Below are positions 36,711 to 45,504 of a stretch of 64,000 nucleotides of DNA, one piece after another. Location of the stretch: positions 186,001 to 250,000 of the forward strand of contig JAPHUD010000007.1 of NCBI GenBank assembly GCA_026196775.1, read 5' to 3'. Numbering within the stretch: position 1 is the stretch's first letter; the number at the start of each line of letters is the position of its first letter. The notes beneath the pieces are model-generated. The model worked only from the letters and a program-made list of their open reading frames with translations. It did not search any database and had not been told where the DNA came from. Made by a program: the position numbers and the translations under genes. The stretch comes from Flavobacteriales bacterium. Its GTDB lineage: Bacteria; Bacteroidota; Bacteroidia; Flavobacteriales_E; Vicingaceae.

Positions 36711-38798
36711 ATGAAAGTCGTTAATATAATTATCTTAATTTTTAGTCTTTTATTTTTCATAGAGGGTGTTACAGGACAGACAAAATATGAATTTCCTAAT
36801 GAAATTCCAGAGGAATATAAATTAAATCCACAAGAAGAGTTTAAAAAACTTTCAAGAATAAGGAAAAGAGGATTTACTCCAACTCATGTTGCCAAGTATG
36901 CAGAAATGGTTTCTTATGGGAAAGCTAATTTATTAGAATCAGGTGTTGTTTATTTTTCTTGGAGTGAAATAGAGGAATATCTTAATACAGTTTTACAAAA
37001 ATTACTGCCAGATTCAATTAAACAAATTAGTAAAGTCTATTTGGTTAGAGATCCATCTTATAATGCTTTTGCTATACATGATGGAAGTTTTTTTGTGAAT
37101 ATAGGATTATTAGCTGACACTTATAACGAAGCAAGTTTAGCTGTGATTATTGGACATGAGATATCACATTTTTTACATAAAGATGTTGAAAATCAATTTT
37201 TTGAAAATTTTCATGATTATTCGAAAAAGAATAGAAATAAAACTGAATTACAGTTTAAAAATGCACATAGTAATCAAGTAAAAGAACATTATGCAGATAG
37301 TTTAGGGTTTATTTTAGCTAATAAAGCGGGTTATGATATAAAATTTGGATTAAATAATTTTTATAAATTTCTATTAAGCGAAAAAGAAGTTAATTCAGAA
37401 AAGGTTTCTGTAAAAACAGTAAATTCAAAATCAAACAATAAAAATAAAGAGTTAACACTATTATTAAGCTCACACCCAAAAGCACAAGAAAGGATTTCGT
37501 ATTTAGAAAAAACCTTAGAGGATAAGAATTTTTCAAATAAAAGAGAGTATATAGTTAGTGAAAATACATTTTATAAGCTTCAGGCAATAGCCAGAAAAGA
37601 AGTATTGAAGATATTATTAGAAAACAATGACTTTGATGAATGTATTAGAAGAGCCTTTGAATATTATCTGTTAAATCCTGAAGAAGATACAAATATTTAC
37701 TACCTTTTAGAAGCAATAAGGAGAAAAGTTTATGTTTTTAATAATACGAAAAATGATGGGTTTTTAACGGAAGATTTTTTATCAAATTTTAATAAAGGTG
37801 AAGGTATTTTAAACAATATAAATTTTTTAATTAGAGACAGTATTACTCTTGCTAATATTAAGACAACTGAGCTATTAGACACAACAGATATTAAATTTAA
37901 CACCTATACAGAAGCATATAATTATTTTAAACAAATAGCAATAAATAAAAATATTATAGAAAGTTATTTAACCATTGCATTATACGAGCATGAGAAAGAA
38001 TTGAAAGAAAAATATTTAAAATTATATTTAAAATCTCCAAATATTAATCATAAAAAATTTGCAGATGCTTTACTAAATAATAGGTTGAATGAGGTAATAT
38101 CTGAGAAAGAAAATCAAGTTTTATATATCAAAGATATTTTATTTTTAGAAGATCATTACTATGGGTTCCACAATAATCTTATTAAAAGAAACGAGAATAA
38201 CGAGTATTATTATTTGAGTATAAATAAAATGGTTGAAAAACATTTCCCTCAGAAAACTGTAATATCTTCTAAAAAGATAAAAAATACAAACTTTAATAGA
38301 TATATTGATAATCTTAATATTATGAAAAATATTTTTTTTTATGATGAATATGTGTTAGATGTTGGTTTTTCATATTCAGAAGGGGGACAAGCAGAAGTTG
38401 TATTTTTTAATGACGATAGTAAAAATGAGGATTTTGAATTAAATCAAGAAAGAGTGCCAGAAAATAGTATATTCACACTAAACCCAATGGTTTGGGATTA
38501 TTATAACGAGAATAATATTAAATCATTTGAATTTGTAAACATTATTAATTACGATGATCAAACGTCTATATTAAATTCTATAGGAAATACAATTTTAAAT
38601 GTTTTTTTAATTCCTTTTGGTCAATTTTCAAACCTTAATTTAGGATCTAACAGGTATGTTTATGAAATAAATTACGCTAGATATGATGGAGTATCTAATA
38701 CATCTCTTCAAGATGAAAGAATTGTTAATTTTAAAATGAGAAGGCCTTACTTGAATAATACGGTCTATCATTTATTACATATTGAAGATTATGAATAG
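36711..38798 (+). CDS. M48 family periplasmic metalloprotease
   Basis: This 695-residue protein has a signal peptide (MKVVNIIILIFSLLFFIEGVTGQ) and a peptidase domain at about residues 70-270. The zinc motif is HEISH at 149-153 with the third ligand Glu192 in EHYADSLGF, as in M48. The domain ends near LLSSHPKAQERISYLE, the usual M48 closing motif. About 420 further residues are helical then beta-rich and unlike known M48 partners such as BepA's TPR. Members degrade or mature envelope proteins. Lies 4 bases after the upstream gene and overlaps the next gene by 8. Confidence 0.9.
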   Translation: MKVVNIIILIFSLLFFIEGVTGQTKYEFPNEIPEEYKLNPQEEFKKLSRIRKRGFTPTHVAKYAEMVSYGKANLLESGVVYFSWSEIEEYLNTVLQKLLPDSIKQISKVYLVRDPSYNAFAIHDGSFFVNIGLLADTYNEASLAVIIGHEISHFLHKDVENQFFENFHDYSKKNRNKTELQFKNAHSNQVKEHYADSLGFILANKAGYDIKFGLNNFYKFLLSEKEVNSEKVSVKTVNSKSNNKNKELTLLLSSHPKAQERISYLEKTLEDKNFSNKREYIVSENTFYKLQAIARKEVLKILLENNDFDECIRRAFEYYLLNPEEDTNIYYLLEAIRRKVYVFNNTKNDGFLTEDFLSNFNKGEGILNNINFLIRDSITLANIKTTELLDTTDIKFNTYTEAYNYFKQIAINKNIIESYLTIALYEHEKELKEKYLKLYLKSPNINHKKFADALLNNRLNEVISEKENQVLYIKDILFLEDHYYGFHNNLIKRNENNEYYYLSINKMVEKHFPQKTVISSKKIKNTNFNRYIDNLNIMKNIFFYDEYVLDVGFSYSEGGQAEVVFFNDDSKNEDFELNQERVPENSIFTLNPMVWDYYNENNIKSFEFVNIINYDDQTSILNSIGNTILNVFLIPFGQFSNLNLGSNRYVYEINYARYDGVSNTSLQDERIVNFKMRRPYLNNTVYHLLHIEDYE

Positions 38799-39510
38799 AT
38801 ACATAATTATATTAATTGCCATATTTTTATTATTAAGCGATGATTTGTGGGCTCAAAAAAAAGGATTTATGGGAAAAACTAATGAAGTATCAGTAGATAT
38901 TTTTTCCATGTATTATATAGGTGCTTTTGGGCTAAATTATAAAAAAGTGATAACAAACAATATTGCAGTACAAGCAAATTTTTTTAAATTAAAGAAAAAT
39001 GGAGATCATTACACTAATAGTAGATTTATTTTTTTCTATGATAAATCAATCGATCCACTAGGAACTTTTCAACTTTCAGGTTTTGATTTTGGTATGTCGG
39101 TACTTTTTTCCCCACATTATACAGGTATAGAACTTCCAATTGGAGGCTATACAGGTATTGGATTTGATTTTCTAAAAAATAATTTAAGCTTTGAAATAGA
39201 ACAACAAACAAATCAATTTAGCCCTAAAAGTTCGCAGCCTTTGGATATTGATTCTGCTGAGTTTTCTAATACTCAAACAAGAATTTTTGGTTTAGTTGGA
39301 AGAAATAATTATATAACAAATAATATAATCTTGGATATATCTGTTCAAGTTGGTCTACAAATAGGTAGTTTTAATCAAGTTAGTTCAACTATGGATATAT
39401 GGTATGATGAAGAGCTAATGTACAGACCCCGAAGAGGTGAAAGTTTTGGAGCAATTGGTAGTGTATCTTTTTATGTTTATCCTCAAATTAAATTGGGTTA
39501 TATTTTTTAG
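38791..39510 (+). CDS. Putative outer-membrane beta-barrel protein
   Basis: The 239-residue protein starts MNRYIIILIAIFLLLSDDLWAQ, a signal peptide, followed by alternating-strand, Gly/Phe/Tyr-rich sequence and a terminal aromatic ending KLGYIF, the usual outer-membrane barrel signature. No family assigned. The in-frame TTG at 38782 would add three residues; the ATG at 38791 is preferred. It overlaps the M48 gene's last 8 bases, so it is translated from the same transcript, and may be a partner or substrate of that protease. Confidence 0.75.
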   Translation: MNRYIIILIAIFLLLSDDLWAQKKGFMGKTNEVSVDIFSMYYIGAFGLNYKKVITNNIAVQANFFKLKKNGDHYTNSRFIFFYDKSIDPLGTFQLSGFDFGMSVLFSPHYTGIELPIGGYTGIGFDFLKNNLSFEIEQQTNQFSPKSSQPLDIDSAEFSNTQTRIFGLVGRNNYITNNIILDISVQVGLQIGSFNQVSSTMDIWYDEELMYRPRRGESFGAIGSVSFYVYPQIKLGYIF

Positions 39511-39576
39511 GTTATTAATTTTTAAATAGTTATAATTGTAGTGTTAAATTTAATAAAAACTAAAAAATTAAAGATT

Positions 39577-40098
39577 ATGAAAAATTTTATCAAAATTGCT
39601 GCAGTTGCTTTAATAGTTGCTGCTTTTACAACAAATGTTAATGCTCAAATCAGAGCTTCGTTAGGTTTAGAGGTTGCATTACCTTTTGAAGATGGTTATA
39701 ACTTTGGGATAGGAGCTAGTGCAGGTGGAGAATTTTTATTAGGAGATAATATGGGGATTACTGCAAAGATTGGTTATACTGCTTTAATGGTAGATGCTGA
39801 TGGTGGTTCTGCTTCTTTAATTCCAATGATAGCTGGATTTAGATATTATTTAGCAGATAATGAATCAGGAATTTATTTAACAGGACAGTTTGGAATGACT
39901 ACTTTTAAATACAAACAAGAGTATGAATTTTTTGGTGTAAAACAAACTGTAGAAGGTTCTTCAACAGATTTATCTTATGCATTTGGAGCAGGTATGTTAT
40001 TAGGAGATAATATTGATTTAGGTTTAGGATACAACATTATTTCAGGAGATGGAGGTAGCTTTAATTATTTAGGTCTTAGAGCTGCTTACAATTTCTAA
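39577..40098 (+). CDS. Outer-membrane beta-barrel protein
   Basis: The 173-residue protein starts MKNFIKIAAVALIVAAFTTNVNAQ, a clear signal peptide, then a compact barrel with regular Gly-spaced strands (SLGLEVALPFEDGYNFGIGA, LGDNMGITAKIGYTAL) ending LGLRAAYNF. Resembles the porin-family OmpA-like eight-strand barrels of the Bacteroidota. It is followed by a strong terminator. The frame extends to a GTG at 39541, but the ATG at 39577 gives the proper signal peptide. Composition is less AT-biased in Gly/Ala codons than its upstream neighbours, as for an abundant protein. Confidence 0.85.
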   Translation: MKNFIKIAAVALIVAAFTTNVNAQIRASLGLEVALPFEDGYNFGIGASAGGEFLLGDNMGITAKIGYTALMVDADGGSASLIPMIAGFRYYLADNESGIYLTGQFGMTTFKYKQEYEFFGVKQTVEGSSTDLSYAFGAGMLLGDNIDLGLGYNIISGDGGSFNYLGLRAAYNF

Positions 40099-40166
40099 TT
40101 TAATTCAAACTAATTGACTAATCTTAAATAGTCGATACAAATTTTATTAAAATTGGATTACTATCT

Positions 40167-40202
40167 AAAGCTAAACAACCTTAAGGTTGTTTAGCTTTTT
40201 TT
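40167..40202 (+). terminator. Strong terminator after the 39577 gene
   Basis: A perfect 32-base palindrome (arms AAAGCTAAACAACCTT / AAGGTTGTTTAGCTTT at 40167-40198) followed by T. It ends the envelope-protein run that begins at 30683. Confidence 0.9.
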
Positions 40203-40334
40203 GTTATCAAAATTAGGTTATCTTTACTACTTGATAATGATGAGTTTTTATTAATGACACAAAAAATAAATAACCGTAATTTTTTCATAATTCCTGTTTT
40301 AATTATTTATTCTTATTTTGGATGGAAATAGGGG

Positions 40335-40517
40335 GTGAATCAAGATAATCATGGTTTTTTATTAATGGGAGTGTTCTTTTTATCCTTATTTTTAATTTTT
40401 ATTAGTTTATTTCTATTTCATAAGTTTTATAGAAATAAAGATATCTATTCTTACTTGCTATATGCGTTAATTGCTTTAATAATATTAGTTATTGTTTACG
40501 TAATGAGAGTAGTTTAA
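40335..40517 (+). CDS. Small two-helix membrane protein
   Basis: This 60-residue protein starts at a GTG (preceded by a G-rich GGGGG) and contains two hydrophobic helices, GFLLMGVFFLSLFLIFISLF and YLLYALIALIILVIVYVM, separated by a short basic loop (HKFYRNKDIYS). It would be an inner-membrane hairpin. I do not recognise a family. The gene is isolated between two terminators (40167-40202 and 40537-40573), which supports a real transcribed unit. Confidence 0.5.
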   Translation: MNQDNHGFLLMGVFFLSLFLIFISLFLFHKFYRNKDIYSYLLYALIALIILVIVYVMRVV

Positions 40518-40536
40518 TATAATCTCAATAATATAA

Positions 40537-40573
40537 AAAAGAGAGGCTTACCAAACTGGTAAGCCTCTCTTTT
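40537..40573. terminator. Bidirectional terminator
   Basis: Stem AAAAGAGAGGCTTACCA / TGGTAAGCCTCTCTTTT of 17 bases with a 3-base loop, A-rich on one side and T-rich on the other, between the convergent genes 40335-40517 and 40600-44109. Confidence 0.92.
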
Positions 40574-40599
40574 AGTTTTAGGTTTAAATAGAAAGTATT

Positions 40600-43500
40600 T
40601 TAAGGTTTAATAAATTTTGACGAATAGTTAAAACTATCATTGGTTATTCTGATAAAGTAAACGCCTTTAGAAGCATTGTCCAAATTAAGTTTTTCAATTT
40701 GATTATCGCTACCAACAGTAATGGTTTTGTCCACTATCACTTGTCCTAGGGCATTCATTACAGTAGCATTATAATTACCTGTAGGGATTTTTTTAATCCT
40801 TACTTCAAGTTCATTTTGGGTAGCATTGTAGAAAGCGTTAATACCATTATTTTGTTGTAACTCATCAATATCAGTACAACTGTTTACTGTTGCAGTTACA
40901 GGTTCTCTACCACTAATACAATCAGGGGATTTCACTTTCCAATTGTAGAAGAAATAATAATGAGATAAACCACCATTAGTTCCAGCAGTACTTCTTGTTA
41001 CTGAACCCATTCCGTTTAAGGTATAAGGATAGTTTACACCTCCGTCATTTCTATAAAGGTTTATAGCAGAACCATTGGCAAGTCTCAATTGGTAATCTGT
41101 TCCAGGCATTACATTAAAGTTTAACGGTACTGTAAATTGTCCTGTTGGTATATTAACAGTTGTAGTTGCAATAAGTACATTACTACTACTTCTCAATTCT
41201 ATAGTTCTATTACCAGCGGTACTTGAATATACATCTACTTCAATAATCTCCATAGGAGTGTAGACATCAAACAATAAATGTTGTTGCGTATTGAAATCTG
41301 CTCCACCACCACTATTGTTTGGTTTTCCCATAGTTTGGGTAGGAGAGATGATAGCATCTTCAACATAATAGGTTGTAGTTGTAGCCAATACAGGAGTCGT
41401 ATAACTTGTGCCAGTGTTAATAATAGTTCCTCCAGTAGCAACATTGTACCAATTTAATGTTCCACTTCCTGATGCAGAAAGGTTGGCAATAGTGTTTTCA
41501 CAAATAGCATCACCTACTACAGAAGGGTTTGAAGGCATGTTAACATTTATATAGTTGGTTTTGATCTCAACATGATTACCAATAGAGTTGGTTGCAGTTA
41601 ACTGAACAGTATAAGTTCCACTAGCAGTATAAGTATGTGAAGGGTGCTGAAGGGTTGAACCGTTTCCATCACCAAAATCCCATAACCAACTAGTTGGTCC
41701 GTTAGTTGACATGTCTGTAAATTGAATTTCTCCTGTACAAGTACTATCAACATTTGATGAGAAATTAGCAACTGGAGCAACGTTTGATAGGTTACAAGAC
41801 CAACTTATTTCAAATCCTGCATCTTCAACTCCGCCATCAGAAGAAAATTCTATGGTTATAGATCCTCCTGTAGAGGCTATTGTTGTTGGTACATTGTTGT
41901 TGCAATATGTTCCAATTAAAGTAGCACTGGTGTTTGTTCCATCATAGACATTTAAATAATCATAATTACAAGTACTTCCTTGTCCAGCTTCAATATCAAA
42001 GCTATTAAAGTTAAGTGTTACATCAGCAGCTCCAGTTGGAGAAATAGTAATTATTGAAGTTTCATTCGCTCCATAATTACCATTTGGTCCACCACTATCG
42101 AAAATAGTTCCTGTACATGCTGTTTGCGTAGCAGCAGAACCATTTGCAGGCATGGTGATGATACAAGGTAAATTGTTATCAATAGTGATATAAGCATTTT
42201 TAACTGTAGTATCTTTTCCGCAAGAAGCTCCTCCATCAGCAATTAGTGTAACATTATAAGTTCCATTTGCTGTGTATGTGTGTGTAGGGTTAGTTTGTGT
42301 ACTGGTATTTCCATCACCAAAGTTCCATTGGAACGTACTTCCATTAATACTGGTATTGTTAAAAGTAACAGTAAAAGGAGCAACGCATGAGGTAGTTATT
42401 GATGCATTAAAATCACTTACCGTAAATGGTGAATATGGACCACCTACACCAACTGCATACCAAGCATTTGTTGTAGATTCTACTTCTGGAGAACAACCTC
42501 CATATAAATCAACAGCAGATTGAATAGCATAAAAACGAGCGTCAATATATTTAGATGATGTTGTTAAGTATACAACTAAGTTTCTATAAGCTATTTTTCC
42601 AGCTTTTGCTAGTCCTAAACCAGTAACATTATAGCTGTCATTATTGTCGTTTGTACCTGAACCACCTGTAGTAAGTAAATAGTACCAAAAGTTTTGTACA
42701 CCACTATTGGTGTGAACACCACCATTATCTCCACCAGAAAGTGAAGCCCAATTTTGACCAAAATAAGTGTCCGGATCTCCTTTTGCTTTGGGATTTTGCA
42801 TGTTTCGGAAAGCATTCCCTAAATCTTCACCTAATTGCCAGCTATTTTGTGTAGGACGAGCATATATTTCAATGCTATTTCCAAAAATATCGCTAAAAGA
42901 TTCATTTAAGGCACCCGATTCTGCTTGGTAAACTAAGTTAGCAGTAAAGGTGGTAAGTCCATGAGTAATTTCGTGTCCGGCAATATCTATTGCGGTTAAC
43001 GGAGTTGCATTGTTGTTTCCATCACCGTAAGTCATACGTTGCCCATCCCAAAAAGCATTAAAGTAATTATTATCGTAATGCACATAACTGTTTAATTGGA
43101 AACCATTATTATTAATACTGTTTCTTCCGTGTTCAAGGAAAAAGTAATCATAAGTCATTTCGGCACCCCAATGGGCATCAGTAGCATAAACATCAACAGC
43201 CGGATTAAATGTTGTCCAGTTTGCTGTAGCATTAGTAAAATCAGTATTAGAATGAGTAGTGGTATTATTACAGTTAAATGTTCTAATGCCATTTCCTCTT
43301 CCTGTTTCTCTCAACCTGTAGTTCGTTCCTGTAAAATCAGAAGTCATGGTTTTTGTTCCGCTATATCCTGTGGCGGCAGTACCAACAACATCAGCATCGT
43401 GTAATTTACTTTCTTCCCAAAGTACAGTTCCGTTGGTAGCATCAACATAAATTTCTCTTCTACTAAGTGGCTCTTGAGCATAAATATTAAATACGTAAGC

Positions 43501-44109
43501 TAACTTTAATCCATTAGTAATACTTCCTCCTTCATTAATATAGACCAATTCTCCTTTTGGATAATAGGTTGCATTTGGATCATTTTGCTCCCATTTTAAA
43601 TGGTTTTCTGCTTCAGTAATTTCCCATTTATATAAATTGGCATTAATATGATTAAGAGCTTTATATAAAGCAGTACTTTCTGCTATTGAGTTTTTTGATG
43701 GAGCATTGGTATTATCAAACAATTCTCCATTCATTGAGTAGATAAGTCCGTTTTTAGTATGAGCTATAAACATAGCTAGTTTTACAGGAACTCCATTAAT
43801 GGTTTGTTGATATCTATAATGAGTATAACCTAAATCATCTTCATAAGTATCTAACAATTTTAATCCATAATTATCATCGGTTTTGTAGTATTGTCTTAAC
43901 CAACTTTCTAATTTTGCTAAAGGAAGTTCTTTTCCATTTACAAACTGAATATAATTGGGGACAGTCGTAAAGTTTTTAATTCTGACTAAGTTGGAGTTTG
44001 CTGCAATTTGATGGGCTTCATTTCCTGTAAATATGTTAGCATCATCGTTAGCAAAAGCTGAGGAATAAATTAGTACAACAGCTATTAAAATAGATAAGAT
44101 TTTTTGCAT
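40600..44109 (-). CDS. Secreted M4 (thermolysin-like) metallopeptidase with PKD, CUB and T9SS domains
   Basis: This 1169-residue exported protease has a signal peptide (MQKILSILIAVVLIYSSAFA), an FTP/PepSY-type propeptide (about 30-235) and an M4 catalytic domain (about 250-555). The zinc site is HEITH (379-383) with Glu403 in GALNESFSDIFG, and His466 in GGVHTNSG stabilises the transition state. Then come PKD repeat 1 (WNFGDGNTSTQTNP), a CUB domain (about 670-770, CNYDYLNVYDG and EFSSDGG), PKD repeat 2 (WLWDFGDGNGS), an additional beta module and a T9SS sorting domain. The product should be surface-exposed or secreted and degrade proteins outside the cell. Confidence 0.96.
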   Translation of the reverse strand: MQKILSILIAVVLIYSSAFANDDANIFTGNEAHQIAANSNLVRIKNFTTVPNYIQFVNGKELPLAKLESWLRQYYKTDDNYGLKLLDTYEDDLGYTHYRYQQTINGVPVKLAMFIAHTKNGLIYSMNGELFDNTNAPSKNSIAESTALYKALNHINANLYKWEITEAENHLKWEQNDPNATYYPKGELVYINEGGSITNGLKLAYVFNIYAQEPLSRREIYVDATNGTVLWEESKLHDADVVGTAATGYSGTKTMTSDFTGTNYRLRETGRGNGIRTFNCNNTTTHSNTDFTNATANWTTFNPAVDVYATDAHWGAEMTYDYFFLEHGRNSINNNGFQLNSYVHYDNNYFNAFWDGQRMTYGDGNNNATPLTAIDIAGHEITHGLTTFTANLVYQAESGALNESFSDIFGNSIEIYARPTQNSWQLGEDLGNAFRNMQNPKAKGDPDTYFGQNWASLSGGDNGGVHTNSGVQNFWYYLLTTGGSGTNDNNDSYNVTGLGLAKAGKIAYRNLVVYLTTSSKYIDARFYAIQSAVDLYGGCSPEVESTTNAWYAVGVGGPYSPFTVSDFNASITTSCVAPFTVTFNNTSINGSTFQWNFGDGNTSTQTNPTHTYTANGTYNVTLIADGGASCGKDTTVKNAYITIDNNLPCIITMPANGSAATQTACTGTIFDSGGPNGNYGANETSIITISPTGAADVTLNFNSFDIEAGQGSTCNYDYLNVYDGTNTSATLIGTYCNNNVPTTIASTGGSITIEFSSDGGVEDAGFEISWSCNLSNVAPVANFSSNVDSTCTGEIQFTDMSTNGPTSWLWDFGDGNGSTLQHPSHTYTASGTYTVQLTATNSIGNHVEIKTNYINVNMPSNPSVVGDAICENTIANLSASGSGTLNWYNVATGGTIINTGTSYTTPVLATTTTYYVEDAIISPTQTMGKPNNSGGGADFNTQQHLLFDVYTPMEIIEVDVYSSTAGNRTIELRSSSNVLIATTTVNIPTGQFTVPLNFNVMPGTDYQLRLANGSAINLYRNDGGVNYPYTLNGMGSVTRSTAGTNGGLSHYYFFYNWKVKSPDCISGREPVTATVNSCTDIDELQQNNGINAFYNATQNELEVRIKKIPTGNYNATVMNALGQVIVDKTITVGSDNQIEKLNLDNASKGVYFIRITNDSFNYSSKFIKP

Positions 44110-44214
44110 GGATAGAGTTTTTAGTAATTATCGGTTATAAAATTAACAATAATTCACACAAAAATTTAGTGGAAATACTTAAACTCTTGGAATCTTAAAA
44201 AGAAGAATTTTGGA

Positions 44215-45468
44215 TTAAAAACTTACTTTTTCGCCATTTAAAATAACCGTTTCAACCGGATTAGAGCCAAAAGCGTAAGGTATATGGTGGAAAGAAGGTA
44301 TTGCTTTGGTAATGATAATATTGGCTTTTTTACCAACAGCTATACTTCCTAACTCTTTACTTAAATTCATAGCATAAGCTCCGTTTATGGTAGCTGCATT
44401 TATTGCTTCTTCAGGAGTCATTCTTAATTTTATACAAGCCAATGAAAGTACAAAAGGCATGTTTCCTGAAGGAGTTGAACCAGGATTATAATCTGTAGCT
44501 AAACAAACAGGCAAATTGTTATTAATAAGTTCTCTTGCAGGAGCATAAGGAATGTTTAAAAAGAAAGAGCAAGATGGAAGTAAGGTTGGCATGGTGGATG
44601 AATTGGCTAAATCTTTAATGTCTTGTTCAGTCATTACTTCTAAATGGTCAACAGATAACGCATTGTTTTTAATTCCCACCTGAATTCCACCAATAGAGTT
44701 AAACTGGTTAACATGTATTTTTGGAGTTAAGCCTTGTTTAATTCCTGCCTGAATAATTCGCTCTGTTTCTTCGGGAGTAAAATAATTTTTCTCACAAAAA
44801 ACATCAATATAATCGGCTAAGTTTTCTTCTTCTATAATAGGAAGCATTTCGTTTATAATACTATCTATATATCCATTTCTGTTTTCTTTAAAGGAGGTAG
44901 GTAGTGCATGAGCTCCTAAAAAAGTTGCTTTTATTGTTATAGGACAAGCAGCTTTCAACCTTTTTATTACGCGTAACATTTTTATTTCACTTTCAACAGT
45001 AAGTCCGTAGCCGCTTTTAATTTCTATAGCTCCAGTTCCAGTGCTAATTACTTCATTAATCCTATGAAGTGCAGCATCAAATAATTCATTTTCTGTGGCA
45101 GCTTGTAATTTTTTAGCAGAATTTAAAATACCACCACCTTTAGCAGCAATTTCTTCGTAGGTTAGCCCCTTAATTCTATCAACAAATTCACTTTCTCTTG
45201 AAGCAGCAAAAACGATATGCGTATGGGAGTCGCAAAAAGTAGGCATCACTATTTTGTCGCTAGCATCAATTACCTCTAAATTAGACCAATCTGTAATTCC
45301 TCCCCAATTATCCATAGAACCAAAGGCAATTATCCTATCTCCTTCTATGGCTAACCATGCATTTTCAAGAGTATTTAGTGTTGCCATTTCTTTACCAACT
45401 ACTTTTTCTTTTGGGGTTGTTTCTACTTGAATAAGTTGTTTGATATTTTTTATTAAGATTTTTTTCAT
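44215..45468 (-). CDS. hutI: Imidazolonepropionase
   Basis: This 417-residue amidohydrolase opens the ring of imidazolone-5-propionate in histidine degradation. Metal ligands appear in FCDSHTHIVFA, the beta-barrel His in FLGAHALP and HVNQFNSIGG, and Asp in CLATDYNPGSTPSG. IEIKSGYGL and the N-terminal-KNIKQL are also typical. No hutH, hutU or hutG gene is in the window, so the pathway is split. It lies 36 bases after the FdhF/YdeP gene on the same strand. Confidence 0.97.
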   Translation of the reverse strand: MKKILIKNIKQLIQVETTPKEKVVGKEMATLNTLENAWLAIEGDRIIAFGSMDNWGGITDWSNLEVIDASDKIVMPTFCDSHTHIVFAASRESEFVDRIKGLTYEEIAAKGGGILNSAKKLQAATENELFDAALHRINEVISTGTGAIEIKSGYGLTVESEIKMLRVIKRLKAACPITIKATFLGAHALPTSFKENRNGYIDSIINEMLPIIEEENLADYIDVFCEKNYFTPEETERIIQAGIKQGLTPKIHVNQFNSIGGIQVGIKNNALSVDHLEVMTEQDIKDLANSSTMPTLLPSCSFFLNIPYAPARELINNNLPVCLATDYNPGSTPSGNMPFVLSLACIKLRMTPEEAINAATINGAYAMNLSKELGSIAVGKKANIIITKAIPSFHHIPYAFGSNPVETVILNGEKVSF

Positions 45469-45504
45469 TTTATGGATTAGGTTTTTTTTTAGATAAATTA
45501 ATTT

